NCBI GenBank assembly: GCA_001687465.1
Contig: LVLI01000208.1
Coordinates: forward strand, 101,906-165,905
Direction of reading: 5' to 3'
Source of the DNA: Halocafeteria seosinensis
Lineage: Eukaryota > Sar > Bigyra > Bicosoecida
DNA: 64,000 bases
Shown: positions 22,628 to 34,900 of the stretch, piece after piece
Position numbering within the stretch: the stretch's first letter is position 1
Layout of the letters: the number at the start of each line of letters is the position of its first letter
Position numbers and translations under genes: made by a program
Notes under the pieces: generated by a model
Told to the model about the DNA's origin: nothing
What the model saw: the letters and a program-made list of their open reading frames with translations, nothing else
Database searches by the model: none

Positions 22628-24500
22628 TTATTTTTTTGACTTCTTCTTGGACTTCTTGGCGGACTTCGGTCTTCGTATGACCCCGTTTTCCAGCCATTCT
22701 TGAGATTTTTGTACCTCTTTTTCATGCTGACGAATTCTTTCTCGTCGCTTCTCCAAGTCTTTCTCGTGGCGCTCTTCAAATGTTCCCAACTTTTCCTGCA
22801 AAAGAATAACCTCACATGAATACCGACGGATGTTGCGATTGTGCTATGTTGAGCATGGACTTACAGCATATTTAGGTCCAACGTTCACCTGGGGCTTAAA
22901 CGTATACACTGGGCTGTTTTCAAGCATCTTTTCCAGTGCTTCATTTTCCTTCTGCATAGTACGACGTTGTAGGTAAACAGTTTTCTCAGAGCAGTAGAAC
23001 ACTCGTATCACAAATGTATCCGTTACCTTAGATCGCTTCTCTTTGTCTTCCTCCATCCTATGGAAGAAGTCATCTCGCACCTCCTTCTGTACATGGGGAG
23101 CAATGAGACATCGAAAATGAAATAATACAACCTCATATGATATATGTGGATGCATAGAACCTACCCAGTTCGGCTGATTAAACTGTTTAGTAATTGTCTC
23201 CTTGGTAGTAGGGTCAATCTTCTCTTTCCGGGGTCTGCGTCTAGGGTGAAGACTATAGCTACCGACAATTAAGCAAATCAAGACCACATACACTGGAATT
23301 ACTACGCCTTCTTCCCTGCGCTTTCGCAGGTTTTCCTCTCTGTCTCGTTCAAACTTTTCTAATCGCTCAAAGAAGTCGTTTGCCACCTTTTCCTGAATAA
23401 TTCACCGATCGAACAAACAAGGGAGATCGGGGTGACAATCACTTGTTCATACAGCACAGCGATAACCAACGTACCCATGTTTTGCCCTTCTTCTCTTTTG
23501 TTCCTCTGAACTTTTCCAATTGCCTAGCCTGCTGTTGCAAATTTATTAACCTTTGTTTCTCCTGGTTTTCCATGCGGTCCAAGAAGCTCTGATGTCCTTC
23601 TGATTGCTTTATCTTCTTGATGGCCTGTATAACCGTAAACAATGTCAATACCCTTGCGTTTTGTTCCTCAGGGGCACGCTTAGAGGAGAACGTACCCGCT
23701 TAGAAGCTTTCGACATGATCGGTGCGAACAGGCAATTGGTTTTTTCACTTTCCATAGCGTACTTGTCTTTCGGTGGCTGACTTAATTCAGAAAGCCTGTT
23801 TAGTGCGTCCTGTTCGTTGAGGATACAAAATATATCGACTTAATGAAGATATTATCTGTCTCGGAGAACTTACATGATATTTCTGTTTCAGCGTCGTATT
23901 TTGCAGTATCTCTTCCACGGTTTTATCTTCATCGCCAGAGAGTGTGTCATCATTGTACTCAGAAATCTCACCACGTGCAATCCGTGCTGAGTTGACAATC
24001 TTTTCAAATTCCGGCCCTGTGGCTCTCACTCTTACTGAGTTCGGCACGTCATCCCTCGAGGGTGGCTCAGGAATAATGCGGAAACTAGCACCTGCACTAC
24101 CGACGCGATTGAGCGATAGGGAACGATCAATACTTAGCGAGTCAATTCCTCTCCAGGACCTATGTATGGTATTCTCTGGAGAATAATTTTTTTGGCTAAG
24201 CCCTCCCCGAGTAAGCGATGCACTAAGCGATTGCTCTTTGGCAGTACCCTTCCGTGTGTTTAAGTATCTCTTCAAGCTTTGCATTGTGCTCTCGGATAAT
24301 ACTGCGTCCTCCTCTTTGGACTGAGTATTTTGCTTTTGAGGACTCCTCTGTTGGGCTGTTCGACCAGGACTTTGAGTGGTGGATCTCCTTGTATTCCTAT
24401 CTTCGCCCTCGTCGGACGAGATCGAGTCGGCTACCGAAGCTGCCTCATCGCTGTCCTCGTCCTGTTTAGATCGCCCTTTACCAGAATTCTGCAATGGCAT
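22628..24500 (-). CDS. Charged coiled-coil protein, putative basal-body/ciliary
   Basis: Eight exons on the minus strand (24,500-23,874; 23,809-23,696; 23,624-23,475; 23,392-23,292; 23,240-23,165; 23,086-23,027; 22,951-22,865; 22,795-22,628), all junctions in frame, give 460 residues. Residues 1-209 are disordered and Ser-rich. The remainder is strongly charged and helical, with recurring units such as HQSFLDRMENQEKQR, NDFFERLEKFERDREENLRKRR and RDDFFHRMEEDKEKR, interspersed with Phe-x-Pro-x-hydrophobic elements (LFAPIMSKASKR, YTFKPQVNVGPKYA). This alternation resembles large basal-body and flagellar proteins of several protist groups. It ends in a Lys/Ser-rich tail (KSAKKSKKKSKK). The next downstream gene on the same strand is SHIPPO-like, which supports a ciliary theme. 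No enzymatic domain is visible and the family name is unknown to me. Confidence 0.65.
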
Positions 24501-26334
24501 CGTCTGCCGTTACTGCGCTTGTTAGGGTGAGCACTAGATCTTCCGACCGCACGTATTAGAGTCTCTTATTGCTCCTCTCTTGTATGTAGCTCTTCAACAT
24601 GACATTTCCTCGTCCAATACAATCAATTTTCTACAATCCAAGCTCAACTATCAAATCTTTATTCATCAGTCTAATTCATCTCATGGCTACTGTCTATTCT
24701 ATGTACGTGTGTGCAGCAGAACGCACACGGCGACTCAGCCGAAAGGCGCCAAAATACGGTTGTGAAGCTGAGACACTTGTGGCAAGTTGTGGGTGACAAT
24801 ATCATGCCTAGTGATACAAAGAGGCGAAAGAGTACACTCTGGCATATAAAGCGGGAAAATGGAGCTCGAATTCCTGATGTAGATTGTTTAAGGTTTTAAG
24901 CTAAAGAACCATCGTGAATCCTTGCCGTGCTGAGTTGCTGGGTAATCCCAGTACCACGGTAGTTCAGCATTGTAGGGCACAATGATTGGATGGATCAGGA
25001 AGAAAGCAGAGGGAATGATCATCTGGCATTTACAGTTTCTAGTTTCTGGCACTGAGACATGCTCGAATGCTCACAACCACACTGAAAGACAAATACACTA
25101 TCAACTTGATAGTATCAAGGAGGGCTCAAGCTGGTGCTCCTGTGCTGACTGTTCCCATCTCCTGCTCGCATTACGCTGGGTTGTGCCGTCTTATTGGAGG
25201 CAGATACAAAGTGACGAGCCTTTATGTCATTTATGATCCAGGTTATTTATAGCGTGACGGAGAAGCCTGATTGACACGAAGTTCACAGCGAAGCAGAAAA
25301 GGCGCGTTCGCACCGTTCCGCACCAGACCGGCTCTATCAGCGTATCTGGCTCACTCAACGCTCATCCATGCAAGGGAATTGTTGCATCCGTGAACATATT
25401 CCATATCCACCTGTTGACTGTGCACTAATGGAAGAATCATCAAGAGAAAGTCCTCTACGCTTCCATCCTCAACTAGTACTCTCAAGAAGACGCGCCAGAA
25501 TTGAACAGATTGCGTTCGGATACTCAAAGCTCAACAGGGTTAACAAGGACAGTTTAAATCAATAAATCTTGGATATAACGAACCAGGGCAATCGCTTAGG
25601 TAAGGTAAGATACCTCTACTTTCAAATGTCTCTTCAACAACATTTGAAAGCCGGATTATCTGGTAGTCAGTCTCCTGGAGGATGATGTTGGGTGCATGGA
25701 AAAAGAAGGGAGCAGGTTTGGTTTTCACCTGGCATTTGGAGTCTCTGAATTCTGGTACTGAGCGATGCGCGATGATCCTTGATAGGGGGTGTGAATCTGG
25801 AGCTGGGCTGCTGGTCACAACAAGAGACCGTAGCCGTCTCTCTGTGGGATGAGGGTGCGCAAAATGGTGCGCAAAATGTGCAGCATGGGTATCTATGTGT
25901 GTCGGGGAGGGCTAGTGGAGTGAATCGACTATATCGATGTCATTTCTGGCCAAGTTGAAGTTTCGCGATGTTTCCCACTAAATGGCTTAGTTGAAGTTCA
26001 ACCTTTTTTGTTGTTTTGGCAAAGGGGATCCCTTCCCCTGTGGAGCAAAAGTTGCGACCCAGCTCTTTCAAAAGCGGCAGTGCACCGCAGAACGGGGAGT
26101 CTCGGGAAAACAGGCCATTTTCCACAGGCTAAAACGTGTTGTTAGAGCCTCCGAATTGTTATCGATTCGACCTTGTCTGATAAAGCGGAGTTTTTTAGTG
26201 TACATGGAACCATCATTGAGTGGAATCAACCCTGTGATAGTATTGAAATATTGTGCTAAAGTTGGTGGTGCCTCTTGGCTCTGACAGAGACGGTTAGCGT
26301 GCGCCAAGCTGCAACTATTCCTACAAACGCTTTG
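24501..26334. other. Intergenic region, no gene seen
   Basis: About 1.8 kb between a minus-strand and a plus-strand gene, the longest unassigned stretch in the window. Open frames up to about 97 codons occur on both strands but lack family resemblance, bias or splice support. It may contain two promoters and untranslated leaders. Confidence 0.4.
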
Positions 26335-28052
26335 ATGTCTTCCTCTTCACGGTCAACACCCGTCCGGAATGGAGGGAAAGGTGGCAGTGGAGGATACTAT
26401 GCGGATATGAACTCCCCCATAGCGTCAACGCCGCAACGTCATAAGGGCGGTGGTTCGCGGACCGGCGGCGGTCCTCACACTCCTGGTAAGCTCTTTATCA
26501 CGTAGCACTGGCCACATGATCACAATTTCATGCCTCTGCACTGTTTCGGCATCCACAGCTACACCATCCACGCATGCGCTTTCGCCCATGCATGGACCAC
26601 CGTCGAGAGTGCCTGCACGAAAAGGCCCAGTGTACGTCAGTTGATGCAGCCAGTTTCTCTCCGAACTTAGTAACGGGGGCGCCGATTGGCTATAGATGTT
26701 TCTCGTCTTCCCTGAAAGTTGTTGTTGGTAATAATCTTGTGTTTATCTGGTTATGATGCTACAGGGAGAGTGCGGCGACGACGGAGGAAGAAATATTTTC
26801 ACCCGTACTACATTACGCAGATGGTACGTCAACGGCTCGATTCCTGCAACTATGTTTAACCGGACAGCATGCACACTATCTGTCTCTCCCACTACTATTC
26901 CGCAGATGATGTTGGATTTGTTCCCAGTGAGGTTCGTATTCCTTATCTTTCACTCATTAGGAGTGCGTGCAGACTTAGCAATCTGCTGCTCATCGTGGCT
27001 GCAGAGAACAAGTACGCCACCACGCAAAACGTCCCGCGACTCTAGCCAGTTCTCGAGTTCCGGTACACCAACAAGGAGTGATTCCCGGGACAGGCATATT
27101 GACTTCTCATCTCCAGCTGCCCGCGCTAGAAGGGAACTAAAATCTCCGGCTCAAGCTCTAGCAGCGGCAGCTCCAGGAAACGGCCACCGACATCACGAAG
27201 AAGAAAACGTGACCGTTCACGTAGATAATGATACAGATGACGACGATGCGAGTGAGGCGAGTAGCTTAACAGAGATAGAATACGAGGATTTCAACCCGTA
27301 CTTATTCATCAAGTTGCTGCCCCCTTATAGGGAAGTAGCGCCGCGCACACCGCGCCTCGCATTACCGAAGAAGTCGCGGGATGCGCCAGACATAACCCTT
27401 GTACTGGACCTCGACGAGACGTTAGTACATTGTAGTATTGATCCTTTGGATGGTGCGGACATGACATTCCCGGTTACTTTTAACCTGGTGGATTATCAGG
27501 TAAGAACTCCTCTCAACATCATGCGGGTTTCCCGGCGTTTGTGACAGATTCCATTTTGCAGGTATACGTAAAGAAGAGACCGTATTTGGACAAGTTCCTA
27601 AAGAAAGTTTCCAAACAATTTGAAGTCATTGTTTTCACAGCGAGCCAGCAAGTATACGCCTCCAAGTTGCTGGATCTCATAGATCCTGAGCACAAGTATA
27701 TTCACCATCGTCTCTATAGAGAGGCATGCTTAAACGTGGAGGGTAATTTTATCAAAGATTTAACTGTACTTGGCAGAGATTTGAGGAAGGTAAGTGTGGT
27801 GTCTATCTTTCTATGTTAAATGGTATCATTACGGGGTCTTCGATACAGACGATGCTTGTAGACAATAGCCCACATGCTTTCGGTTATCAGGTAGATAATG
27901 GCATACCCATTGAGAGCTGGTTCGAAGACCCTCGAGATACTGAACTACTGAAATTAGCGAGTTTCTTAAAATCCCTCCCTGGGAGCAAGGATATTCGGCC
28001 CCTATTGCGCTCCAAGTTCCAACTCCACAGGCTAGTCGAAGAAGCACAGTAG
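26335..28052 (+). CDS. CTD small phosphatase-like (FCP1/SCP, HAD family)
   Basis: Seven exons (26,335-26,485; 26,559-26,631; 26,765-26,823; 26,906-26,931; 27,005-27,499; 27,562-27,789; 27,849-28,052) join in frame to 411 residues. The C-terminal half is an FCP1-homology phosphatase domain: the nucleophile motif LDLDETLVHCS (about residues 236-246), YVKKRPYLDKFL, IVFTASQQVYASKLLDLIDP, HHRLYREAC, FIKDLTVLGRD, and MLVDNSPHAFGYQVDNGIPI with ESWFEDPRDTEL. This is the SCP/CTDSPL2/Dullard group, which dephosphorylates Ser/Thr in RNA polymerase II CTD or in signalling and nuclear-envelope proteins. The N-terminal about 190 residues are disordered, Ser/Pro/Arg-rich and spread over tiny exons (26-73 nt), with an acidic run just before the domain. 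It converges with the UBAC2-like gene 105 bases downstream. The substrate is not determinable here. Confidence 0.9.
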
Positions 28053-28157
28053 CTATGATTTATCGCGGCGACGAAACGTGCCTTTTACTTTCTTTCTCTG
28101 GATCTATTACATAACTGTGACCTAAACACACGGCTTGCATGAACAAATAATACAGTG

Positions 28158-29319
28158 TTACTGAATAAGACGGTGTACAGCAGCTTCCTCATTATTATCC
28201 GTCGCTGCGAGAGCCTCTTCGATTGCTTCCCTTTCGAAACCCATTTGCATCAACTGTTGGACTTTGGATTCATCCGGGGTGGCCCGGGGAATCTGTGACA
28301 CATCCTCATCCACCGGAGTATGTTCCTGCTGACGTGCATCTTCTTGTGGTTGTTCTGTAACGTTTTGTCGCGGTGCAGGCCACTCAGTCTCTCCAGTCTG
28401 GACGGCAGGGGCATGATTCGTGCCCATCTGACCGTAGTGTTGTCTAGCAGCGGGGCGTCTATTCGGGGTGACGCTGTCAACAAATGGCATGATATTCCGC
28501 TCACACCATTTATGCACTCTAGAAGGCCATCTCCATTTTCTCATCCGAAAGACGTCGGCGAAAAACATTAGACCGAAAACCAGTCCTGACACGCCGGGTA
28601 TAACGCTCTCAGTACCTTTGTTGAACAACAAAACTGCCCCGAGAAGATACGTGAACGTCTTCTCTGAGAGTCCAATTCCAAATACGGATATCTGGTTTGG
28701 GCGAACCTTTGGTACAGATTCTGTATTCATCACGTACACGAAGGAACTAATTAATTCCAACCAAATTCACAGCAAACACATCGACGTACTAAAGTAGTAG
28801 ACAAATAAAGCGAATAGCAAACTGTAGGGTCCCGGGCGAACATTTGAGACCATTCCTGTTGTAGCTAGCAATAATCCTAACTGAAGCGTGCTAGAGGTAA
28901 GCGTGCATAGTAAGGTGAAAACGCTGAATTTGTTGGAGCCCATCAGTCGTTCCATGTGCCGGAATTCATATAACAAGTACGCAAAAATGATCATTTCTCC
29001 CGGACTCTTTACTACCAACTGGGACGTGAATATCCTCCAAATTTGGAAATCACCTAATATCGAGGCAGGTGCTGCGCATTGAATATTGCATGGATAAGTT
29101 CGTACACTATTTTCTCCGGCTACTGGGTTTTTCACTTACAGAGCGCCACACTTGTCGCTTGTACATTCTTCAGCCATGCCACGAGCGAGAATCCCCCGGA
29201 GAGAACGAAAGCTGTCTTTGTCACTGGAGCACGCTCTGTACAAGAGGACGAAAAATAGGGTATAAACAGCTGGAAATGCCTCTCATAGTGACCTCATGAT
29301 ACTTACGAAACCCTGCCAT
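28158..29319 (-). CDS. UBAC2: UBAC2-like rhomboid pseudoprotease with UBA domain
   Basis: Four exons on the minus strand (29,319-29,307; 29,235-29,140; 29,071-28,790; 28,720-28,158) give 317 residues; the first exon encodes only MAGF plus one base. The product has several hydrophobic helices and matches the UBAC2 branch of derlin/rhomboid-like proteins: GDFQIWRIFTSQLVV, LLYEFRHMERLMGSNKF, ALFVYYFKSVPKVRPNQISVFGIGLSEKTFTYLLG and IPGVSGLVFGLMF. The rhomboid catalytic GxSG Ser and active-site His are not evident, in line with a pseudoprotease. The C terminus (about residues 275-317) is a UBA domain (VQQLMQMGFEREAIEEALAATDNNEEAAVHRLI). In animals UBAC2 works at the ER membrane in ubiquitin-dependent protein quality control and in retention of UBXD8. 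A similar ER role is inferred. The linker is Gln/Pro-rich and disordered. Confidence 0.88.
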
Positions 29320-30432
29320 TTTCGTTCCTGCAGCTCACTACTATCCCGTTCACCCTCTACATACACGGAGGGGAAAAATAATGTTGTCATCCACGCCAAT
29401 CATGGGTCAAAACACGTGAATAAGGCACGTAATGGTGTGCATGAACTACAAGTTGAAGTTTTGTCAGGAAGTTCCCAGCCAGAACTTGTAGCCACAGAAA
29501 GTGGTGCTGCTGGGCAGAAGCAGAAGAAGACGCGTTGTGCATTCAGGTTCGACTAATTTATTGGGAAACAACAAAGGACCAACATCTCTTTTTTTCCACG
29601 ACAGGGACTTGGGTGAAACTGGCTCCATTGGGAATGTAGTGAATACTGGGAAACATTTCCACGAACGAACGAGAGCTGGTAGCATTAATATTGGTGTGCT
29701 ATTGTAATTTGGTCCTGGATCGTGTCGAGAAACAGCAAAGGCAGCAACACCACCAATTCTGGAATGCATGCATAGAAGAATTCCATGACACTGCCTGCTG
29801 GTCTGAGAGACACAACTCCCTGAACACCAAGCAACAAGCAACCCAGTTCGCTGGATCGACGTTTTTCCGAAAGTGAAGTGTGAGATGGGACAACGCTAGT
29901 TCTCCGGATTAGACCATATACTCAGTCTTTTCACCCCAGGAAGAATTGGAAGACCACTCCGCTTTTGCAGGATCGTACGAGCACAAGTCCTCCATTCTCT
30001 TTTGAAATACCTGTATACCACACCTCTTGCTCTTTTTTCATTGGTTTTACCGCAAATGAGACAGTCTCGAACTTCAGCAGCAGCAGATGAATACCAAGAA
30101 TTTTCCTTGATCTTCATAAGATAAGCCTAAATTTCGGGACCAGAAGGACAATATACAACCCAACTTTGTAGCGCTTAAACACATAGTGCCCCTCTTCGGT
30201 TCAATAGTCCGTTCTCGAACTTCCGGTGTGGAACGTGACCGAGTGACCCTTGGCCCAGGGTCCTGGGATCGCTCACAACACTTGCAACAACTTGAAGTCC
30301 GCCGCATGGTATACCGTATACCTGAGTTATAATATCTCCCAAGACATACATGTGTCCACATTCCAGTGTTTGTGAAAACAGAGTCCTTGAGGTAATCTAC
30401 ACTAGTTGTCTTGATAGCAAACTGGAAGCGAT
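29320..30432. other. Divergent intergenic region, no gene seen
   Basis: About 1.1 kb separates the UBAC2-like gene (minus) from the Rab (plus). It is unusually long compared with other divergent pairs here, but the open frames (up to about 125 codons on the minus strand) show no recognisable domain. Confidence 0.4.
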
Positions 30433-31192
30433 ATGTCTAATAAAAACCTCCATGAACAGAGATCTGCGGCCTCCTCGACCTCGTCGTTAGGACCCAATCA
30501 AGGCCGACAAGTGTGTAAGCTTCATATGCTAGGGCATACAGCCACAGGGAAGACGAGTCTTCTCAAAAAATACTCTGGGGATAATGACCCTTTGAGTACG
30601 ATAGCAAACATTGGCATTGATTTCCGGGTGTTGAACATGGAAGTCAATGGGAAGCCGATTAAGTGCCAGATATACGATACTGCGGGACAGGAGCGCTTTG
30701 CAAGCTTAGGTGCGCGATATTTGCGAGGTACAGATGGTATTCTGCTCGTATACGACATCACATATCGAGACAGCTTCATGAGAGCGAAGAGTGTGCTTAC
30801 GGAGACAATCCCTGTATGGAAATCGCGTTACATTGGGTATTGATTGTATTGGTTTTGACGTACATTCTGTTCTGTGTGTGTGTTTCGTAATGCAGACAAA
30901 TGTTAACAAGTTTGTACCAGTAGTTCTCGTTGGAAATAAAACAGATTTAGAACGAGAGAGATGTGTTTACCGCGAGGAAGGGGAGCAGCTTGCTAAGGAA
31001 CATGAAGTGCCTTTCTTCGAGACATCCGCCAAAGAAGGTACTAACGTGGAGGAAGCATACACTGCCCTGCTGAAGAAGGCAGTTAGAGACATCGAATACA
31101 AAGCACATATTCAGCAGGAGTTGAGAAGAGATGTCGTCAATTTAGGAGGCGAACGGGTGAAAGAGATTCATCACTACAGCTGCTGCTCGTGA
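30433..31192 (+). CDS. Rab-family small GTPase with atypical switch I
   Basis: Two exons (30,433-30,813; 30,896-31,192; 82-nt intron, phase 0) encode 225 residues. A 27-residue Ser-rich N-terminal extension precedes the G domain. Nucleotide-binding motifs: P-loop GHTATGKT (residues 34-41), switch II DTAGQERF (82-89), NKTD and ETSAKE. The RabF-type segment IGIDF and the C-terminal SCCS (a CCx prenylation signal) place it in the Rab family, closest in style to Rab1/Rab8/Rab18-like members. Switch I reads STIANIGIDF where Rabs normally have TIGxDF: the Mg2+-coordinating Thr is aligned with Asn 59, and WDTAG is YDTAG. It therefore may bind effectors or GTP differently. It should act on membrane traffic after geranylgeranylation, for which the alpha subunit gene lies at 50.9 kb. 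Confidence 0.88.
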
Positions 31193-31938
31193 CGACATGA
31201 CTCTCTTTCCACCGAATCGAGTTACGTTTATTATTTCAATTGTATATTCAATTCACAAACTCCGTGGTTATGCTGGATCACTGTCTTCGGAGGGGTAACG
31301 TTGGCGTTAGGTATGAGTTTACGGAACGAAGTAAACCTGTGAGTCAGGCTGTGACATGACTCCGTTTCTCATGGCCAATGAAGACGAGACGGCGATGCAA
31401 TAGTCGCGATGCAATAGGTCATTGAAGCAGACGGTCTTAAATGTACATTCCAATGACATTCCGTAGCCGCGCCCCGCAGACTACCCTGCAACTTGCAGCA
31501 GCAGAAGCGGCCTTGGGGTACAATGCCCTTATCGGTTACCATCAATTTCAGTCGTTCTCCCTCACACTATTTCTTTTCCTTCGCATACATTGAAGAGTTC
31601 TATGTAGTGAAACTGGTTACTCCCCAAATGGTTGTGAAGGTGGCCATCCAAGGTATACCCGAAAAGGACCCGAACTTTGACCCGAAAACCCGAAATTTTC
31701 GGCTAGGAAGCAAGATCTTGGGTATTGCATTGCCCCCTTCCAGTTTGATGCACCCGAGAATCACTTCACGACAAGGAGGGCTTTTTTGCGATAGCCTCCA
31801 CACGGGGAAGAGCGGGTGAATAACAGCAAAGAGACCTTGGAAGGGGAGTAGACAAGAACCTGTCTCTCCCAACGGAACGTCAAGTTCTCGCGTGGGTGAT
31901 ATAAGTGCGATTTTTCGTCGCATACCCCATTTCCAACG
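31193..31938. other. Intergenic region, no gene seen
   Basis: About 745 bases between the Rab and the myosin gene, both on the plus strand. Presumably holds the myosin promoter and leader. No coding or RNA signal recognised. Confidence 0.45.
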
Positions 31939-34900
31939 ATGGATCACAGTGTAAGCGCTTCGCGTAATATCTCTGAAGAGGATGAGAGCCGTTCCACCCA
32001 GGAACGGGAAGAAGATGACGATTCCACAGCTACCATGTCCACGACTGGAGGTTCCCAAAATGGAGAAACTGAGACGAAGCAGGAGGAAATAGAAGCTGTA
32101 GAGCAATTGTGGAGTACGAATCAAGGCCAGTCACAAGTGCAGCAGCAAGCGCCATCATCGCAACAGAGGCAGCAAAGTGAAGTGGCGGCGGATAATCAGG
32201 AAGATGAATCCAGAGGACGCAGCAAATCCCAACTCCGAGCCATTCGTCGTGGAAGTCAACGAATACCATCGAATCGGGAATTGAAATCATTCGGTAACGT
32301 CGCAGGCACATTATCTTACTTGAATGTCATGAAGAAAAAGGCGGACAAAGCGAAGCAACGAGTGGCAGATCGTAGATTCCGAGCCCAATTTGCGTTCAGT
32401 TCCCAAGACAACAGTTACCAGCACTTCTGGGTCAAGGACAGTACTAAGGCGTATGTGCCTGCGAGAAAAATCGAGGATATTGATGGAAATCATGTAAAAA
32501 TGGAAATAGGAGTGGATCGGAAGATAAGCACAGTACCAAAGTCAAAATTGGGCCCCGAGATTAGCAGGATTGAAACCCTGCAGACCCACTACGACGACAT
32601 GGTTAAGATGGAGGATGTGAATGAGGCCACTATTCTTCACAATCTGCGCCTTCGATTTCATGAAGGGGAGATTTATACCAACATTGGTAGCATTTTGGTG
32701 AGTATCAACCCGTTTAAGTGGATGGACGGCATATATACTCACGAAAATGTCGTTGCCCACATGGAAGTGCGACCTGGAGAGCTACAACATCCACATGTAT
32801 TCATGGTAGCTAACGAAGCCTTTCAAGGTGTTCAAAAGGAAGAAGAGGACCAAAGTATCATCATCAGTGGAGAATCGGGATCGGGGAAAACCGAAGCAAC
32901 GAAAAAATGCCTGCAGTTTTTTGCTGAGGCCGTCAGCGTACTTCGCGAAGAATCGAAGGGCACGAAGGATATTTATTATGGAATGCATGAGAAACTACTA
33001 TCTGCTAACCCCTTACTTGAAGCATTTGGCAATGCAAAAACCGTGAGAAATGATAACAGTAGTAGGTTTGGGAAGTGGATGGAGGTACACTTTGATGGGC
33101 ACATGCAAATTTGTGGCTGCAAGATTATCAACTATCTCTTGGAGAAGAGCCGGGTGGTAGTTCAGGTATGTTCGTGTGTATTACCCTTCGCTTGTTCGCC
33201 TATTGCTCATGATATAACCCATGCCGCTGCAGCAACCAAAGGAAAGAAACTATCACATCTTTTATCAGCTTTTTGCTTGTGGGGATAACTCCCGCAAACA
33301 ATATTTAGGCCTGACAGAATGGAACATGGAAGACTATGCTTACTTAAACCAAGGCGACCCAAAGGTGGACAGCTTGGATGATGGGGAGGAATTCGAGGAA
33401 CTTCTTGACGCGAGCAGGTCCTTGCAATTTCAAATGAGTGAAACAGAGGACCTGCTTCGATTGGTTGCTGCTGTTGCTCATCTCGGTAATGTGAAGTTTC
33501 AGGCTTCTCAGCCTGATGATGAGGCATCTGATGCGAAGGTAGTTGATTCAGATCTGTGCAACCACGCGATTCAATGGGCGGCAAGGCTTTTAGAAGTTCC
33601 GCAACAGTCCCTTGACGATGCGCTCGTAACTAAAGAAATCCAGTCCGCAGAAGATCGAATCGCTTCCCCTGTAAGCCAGTTTAAAGCAGCAGAGGCCCGG
33701 AATAGTATGGCTAAAGCGATATACGGTCGAATGTTCAATTGGCTTGTTGGCCGGGTAAATCAAGCAATGGACCGCGGCTTGAAGGACAGCAAGAACATTA
33801 TTGGCGTGTTAGACATTTTTGGATTTGAGATTTTTCAGGACAACAGCTTTGAACAACTCTGCATCAACTACTGCAACGAAAAGCTACAGCAACATTTTAA
33901 CTACAATATCTTCAAAGCGGAAGAGGCATGTTATAAATCGGAAGGAATCGATCATACAGAGGTTACATTCATCGATAATCAGGACGTTTTGGATCTGATC
34001 GAAGGGAAAAAGCCTAACGGTATACTGGTAATGCTAGATGATGAAATAAAGGTCCCCAAAGCAACTGACGAAACGTTCTGTTCCAAGCTCAAGAAGAATT
34101 TTGCAGAAAATTCACGGTTCGACATATGTCAACGATCACCTCATATGTTCGGTATAGTACACTATGCTGGCAAAGTAGTGTACAACACGAGAGGTATGCG
34201 AGGGCTCGTCTCTGGTTTGCTTGTTTGGTTAAGCGTATCTGGAACTACTGGACGCAGGTTTTCTGGACAAGAATCGCGATGAAATGGCTTTGAATCTAAG
34301 AGAAGTGATCTTTCAAAGTAATTGGGGATTCTTGCAAACGCTTTTTGCTGATGACATCTTGCAACATGAGAAAGAGCAAGGTATGCATAAACCATATGCC
34401 TAGGAATTGGCGTAGGATTCATCACCGAGGTGTTGTATATTCGCAGATGGTCGACGCTCAGGGTCCCACAAGAAGGTTAGCCAAGGAGGGCAATTTCGGA
34501 AGCAGCTTGATGGTTTGATGACAACGATCAACAAAACTATGGTGCGTAACCCAGTGCACAGCTAGAGCTCATATAACAGATTCTTCACATGAATTTTTCT
34601 GTACAGCCTCATTACATCCGTTGTATCAAGCCGAATGACGAAAAAGTACCTGATAAATTTGATGAACCGCTTTGCTTGCAACAACTACAGTATGCTGGCG
34701 TTTTTGAAGCTGTACAAATACGCCAGATGGGGTTCCCGTTTCGGTGGACCCATCGAGTATTTTACGAAAGATACCGCCATTGTTCGTCTGATGCCAAGCA
34801 TCGCGGCAGAATCTCTTCCAATACTGACTATAAGCAAGCATGTGGAGAACTATTGGCCGATCTCTCCAAACAGGCTCCAGTGCTGAGCAAGTGCCAGTTT

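Noticed and set aside
29464-29841. 125-codon minus-strand frame between UBAC2 and Rab
   Set aside because: No family resemblance, no hydrophobic or repeat pattern, and no splice support.
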